DNA of 64,000 nucleotides. It comes from Acidimicrobiia bacterium. Lineage in GTDB: Bacteria; Actinomycetota; Acidimicrobiia; Acidimicrobiales; Aldehydirespiratoraceae. The position numbers and the translations under genes were made by a program. Positions 62,781 to 64,000 of this stretch are shown here, in pieces (the first letter of the stretch is position 1; each line of letters starts with the position of its first letter). The notes beneath the pieces were generated by a model. That model saw nothing but the letters and a program-made list of their open reading frames with translations. It was not told the origin of the DNA and did no database searches. The stretch covers positions 155,813 to 219,812 of the forward strand of contig JAJEJB010000031.1 of NCBI GenBank assembly GCA_022828135.1, given 5' to 3'.

Positions 62781-63555
62781 GGAGCACCTCCTTTGCCAGG
62801 TCGCGGAATGCTCTTGCCCCCTTGGATGAAGGGTCGTAGAGAATGATGGGCTGACCGAAGGACGGCGCCTCACTGAGACGCACGGTGCGCGGCACGACCT
62901 GCCAGCAGACCTTGTCGCCATAGTGTGTCCGAACCTCCCGGGCGACATCCCGTGAGAGATTCGTGCGAGCGTCGTACATGGTAAGGATCAGCTTTGTCAG
63001 CTCTAGATCCGGATTGAGGCTGCGCTGCACCAGTTCGATGTTGTTGACGAGTTGGGTCAAGCCCTCGAGCGCAAAGTACTCAGTCTGAATGGGAACGATG
63101 ACCTCATCGGCGGCCGTAAGGCCGTTGATGGTCAGCAAGCCGAGCGACGGCGGGCAGTCGATCATGATCAGGTCGTACTCCATGACCACCCCTGACATGG
63201 AGTCCCGGAGTCTCCGTTCCCTGCTGAAGGCAGGCACGAGCTCGACTTCAGCGCCGGCGAGATCAAGATTGGAGGGAGCAATGTGCAGACCCTTGATCAT
63301 TGTCGGCTCAATGATCTCCTCGAGTTCAACATCCTGGAGCAGCACGTCGTAGATCGATCCGTCGAGTGCTCGCGGATCCAAGCCCACCCCGGTAGTTGCG
63401 TTGGCCTGAGGATCAAGGTCCACGACGAGGGTCTTGATCCCCTTCTCGGCAAAGCACGCCGAGAGATTCACGGTTGCGGTCGTCTTTCCCACGCCGCCCT
63501 TCTGGTTGGCGACGGCGAAGACCCGAGCGTGACCTGGGCCGGATCGTTCTGTCAT
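62767..63555 (-). CDS. parA: Chromosome partitioning ATPase ParA
   Basis: 262 residues. Deviant Walker A NQKGGVGKTTATVNLS, Walker A' VVDLDPQANATTG and Walker B LIMIDCPPSLGLLTINGL. It drives ParB-parS segregation. ATG 63555 is placed near the Rossmann start; an in-frame ATG at 63633 would add 26 residues and would lie directly against the parS site, so the longer form cannot be excluded. Confidence 0.95.
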   Translation of the reverse strand: MTERSGPGHARVFAVANQKGGVGKTTATVNLSACFAEKGIKTLVVDLDPQANATTGVGLDPRALDGSIYDVLLQDVELEEIIEPTMIKGLHIAPSNLDLAGAEVELVPAFSRERRLRDSMSGVVMEYDLIMIDCPPSLGLLTINGLTAADEVIVPIQTEYFALEGLTQLVNNIELVQRSLNPDLELTKLILTMYDARTNLSRDVAREVRTHYGDKVCWQVVPRTVRLSEAPSFGQPIILYDPSSKGARAFRDLAKEVLRGAS

Positions 63556-63632
63556 GCCCACGGCGTCACTTCCCCGTCGCAGAGACTCCCGGGTACGGTC
63601 CCATACGACCCCCGGTAAGTCAAGCACCCTCA

Positions 63633-63648
63633 TGTTTCACGTGAAACG
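63633..63648. promoter_or_regulatory. parS centromere site
   Basis: TGTTTCACGTGAAACG contains the 14-base perfect palindrome GTTTCACGTGAAAC, identical to the core of the conserved bacterial parS site. It lies between rsmG and parA, the commonest place for parS near the origin. Confidence 0.95.
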
Positions 63649-63675
63649 CCAGAGACAACGACCAGATTCAGCCCG

Positions 63676-64000
63676 CTAGCCCAGTGGAGAGCGATGCCGG
63701 GCCGGGCGGCGGCGTGGAAGGCTCGCCGGGATCGGCCCGAATCGTTTGACCGCGAGGTAGCTGCCGTACGGTGTCACCCAGGTCCCCTCTATCTCGCAAC
63801 CAGTCCGCACCGCTAGGGGCATCTGCTGCCAACGCCGGGCGGTCGACGCCGAGACGGAGACCACGAGCGAGCCGCCTTCGTCAAGCAGCGGCAAGGCGCA
63901 CTCTGCAAGTTCGGGCACTGGACCGAACGAGCGTGCCACCGCTCCGTCGAATCCTCCTCGGCCGCCTGCCCGAGCCATCTCGTCCACGAGGGCATGCTCC
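63676..64000 (-). CDS. rsmG: 16S rRNA (guanine527-N7)-methyltransferase, partial
   Basis: The C-terminal 107 or so residues are present; the 5' end lies beyond the window. GAVARSFGPVPELAECALPLLDEGGSLVVSVS corresponds to the RsmG segment VTARAFGPPAVTAEC...GG.LVVSE, and the end retains the strand pattern before YLAVKRF. The gene methylates G527 of 16S rRNA. Its place upstream of parA-parB confirms the origin-proximal layout. Confidence 0.85.
   Translation of the reverse strand, partial: EHALVDEMARAGGRGGFDGAVARSFGPVPELAECALPLLDEGGSLVVSVSASTARRWQQMPLAVRTGCEIEGTWVTPYGSYLAVKRFGPIPASLPRRRPARHRSPLG

Overview
The window is one high-GC chromosomal segment with actinobacterial character. The right end carries trxB-trxA-cwlM on one strand facing parB-parA-rsmG, with pcnA, a sigM-type sigma factor and its anti-sigma partner to the left. 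This is the origin-proximal order familiar from mycobacteria. BsaP next to bioB, a DUF5318 gene and many apparently leaderless genes also fit Actinobacteria. The methylated-amine genes and many uptake systems suggest a free-living or host-associated marine lineage, perhaps Acidimicrobiia; that placement is inference.

Region 1 (1-27.2 kb) is a methylated-amine catabolism locus. An ammonium transporter is followed by three very small membrane proteins. Then come trimethylamine-N-oxide demethylase (tdm), a restriction-modification pair, trimethylamine monooxygenase (tmm), a flavin hydroxylase, malate synthase G and a DAO-family flavoenzyme. A signalling block follows: STAS protein, receiver-PP2C phosphatase, anti-sigma-type kinase, ligand-binding lipoprotein and sensor histidine kinase. 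On the minus strand lie a DUF2236 oxygenase and the N-methylglutamate pathway operon: gmaS, mgsA, mgsB, mgsC, an unrecognised 151-residue protein and an mgd-like flavoenzyme. Together they would take TMA to TMAO, DMA plus formaldehyde, methylamine, gamma-glutamylmethylamide, N-methylglutamate and finally glutamate plus a C1 unit. Only the DMA step has no recognised enzyme. The R-M pair sits between the 3' stumps of two divergently oriented genes, a malyl-CoA-lyase-like gene and a serine/alanine-glyoxylate aminotransferase-like gene.

Region 2 (27.3-35.4 kb) holds an MFS exporter, an LLM flavin monooxygenase, an APH-type kinase and a TakP-like TRAP transporter.

Region 3 (35.4-47.9 kb) has a lone PaaD-like protein, then a long minus-strand operon: acyl-CoA dehydrogenase, acyl-CoA ligase, livHM, a binding protein, livFG, a second paralogous binding protein, bioB and the tiny bsaP. 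Both binding proteins have an Ala/Glu-rich predicted coiled-coil stalk.

Region 4 (47.9-64 kb) is the replication and translation core: dnaB, rplI, an extended rpsR, ssb, rpsF, panB, DUF5318, pcnA, an HDAC-family enzyme, GNAT, DegV, sigma/anti-sigma, trxB, trxA, cwlM, parB, parA with a parS site, and partial rsmG. Two genes here (sigma factor and cwlM) lack ATG/GTG/TTG starts at the expected position.

An 87-bp dispersed repeat occurs in three near-identical copies plus a shorter fourth. Only two gene-free stretches are near or above 300 bases, 5112-5419 and 7147-7489; both hold gene remnants. I found no rRNA, tRNA or CRISPR.
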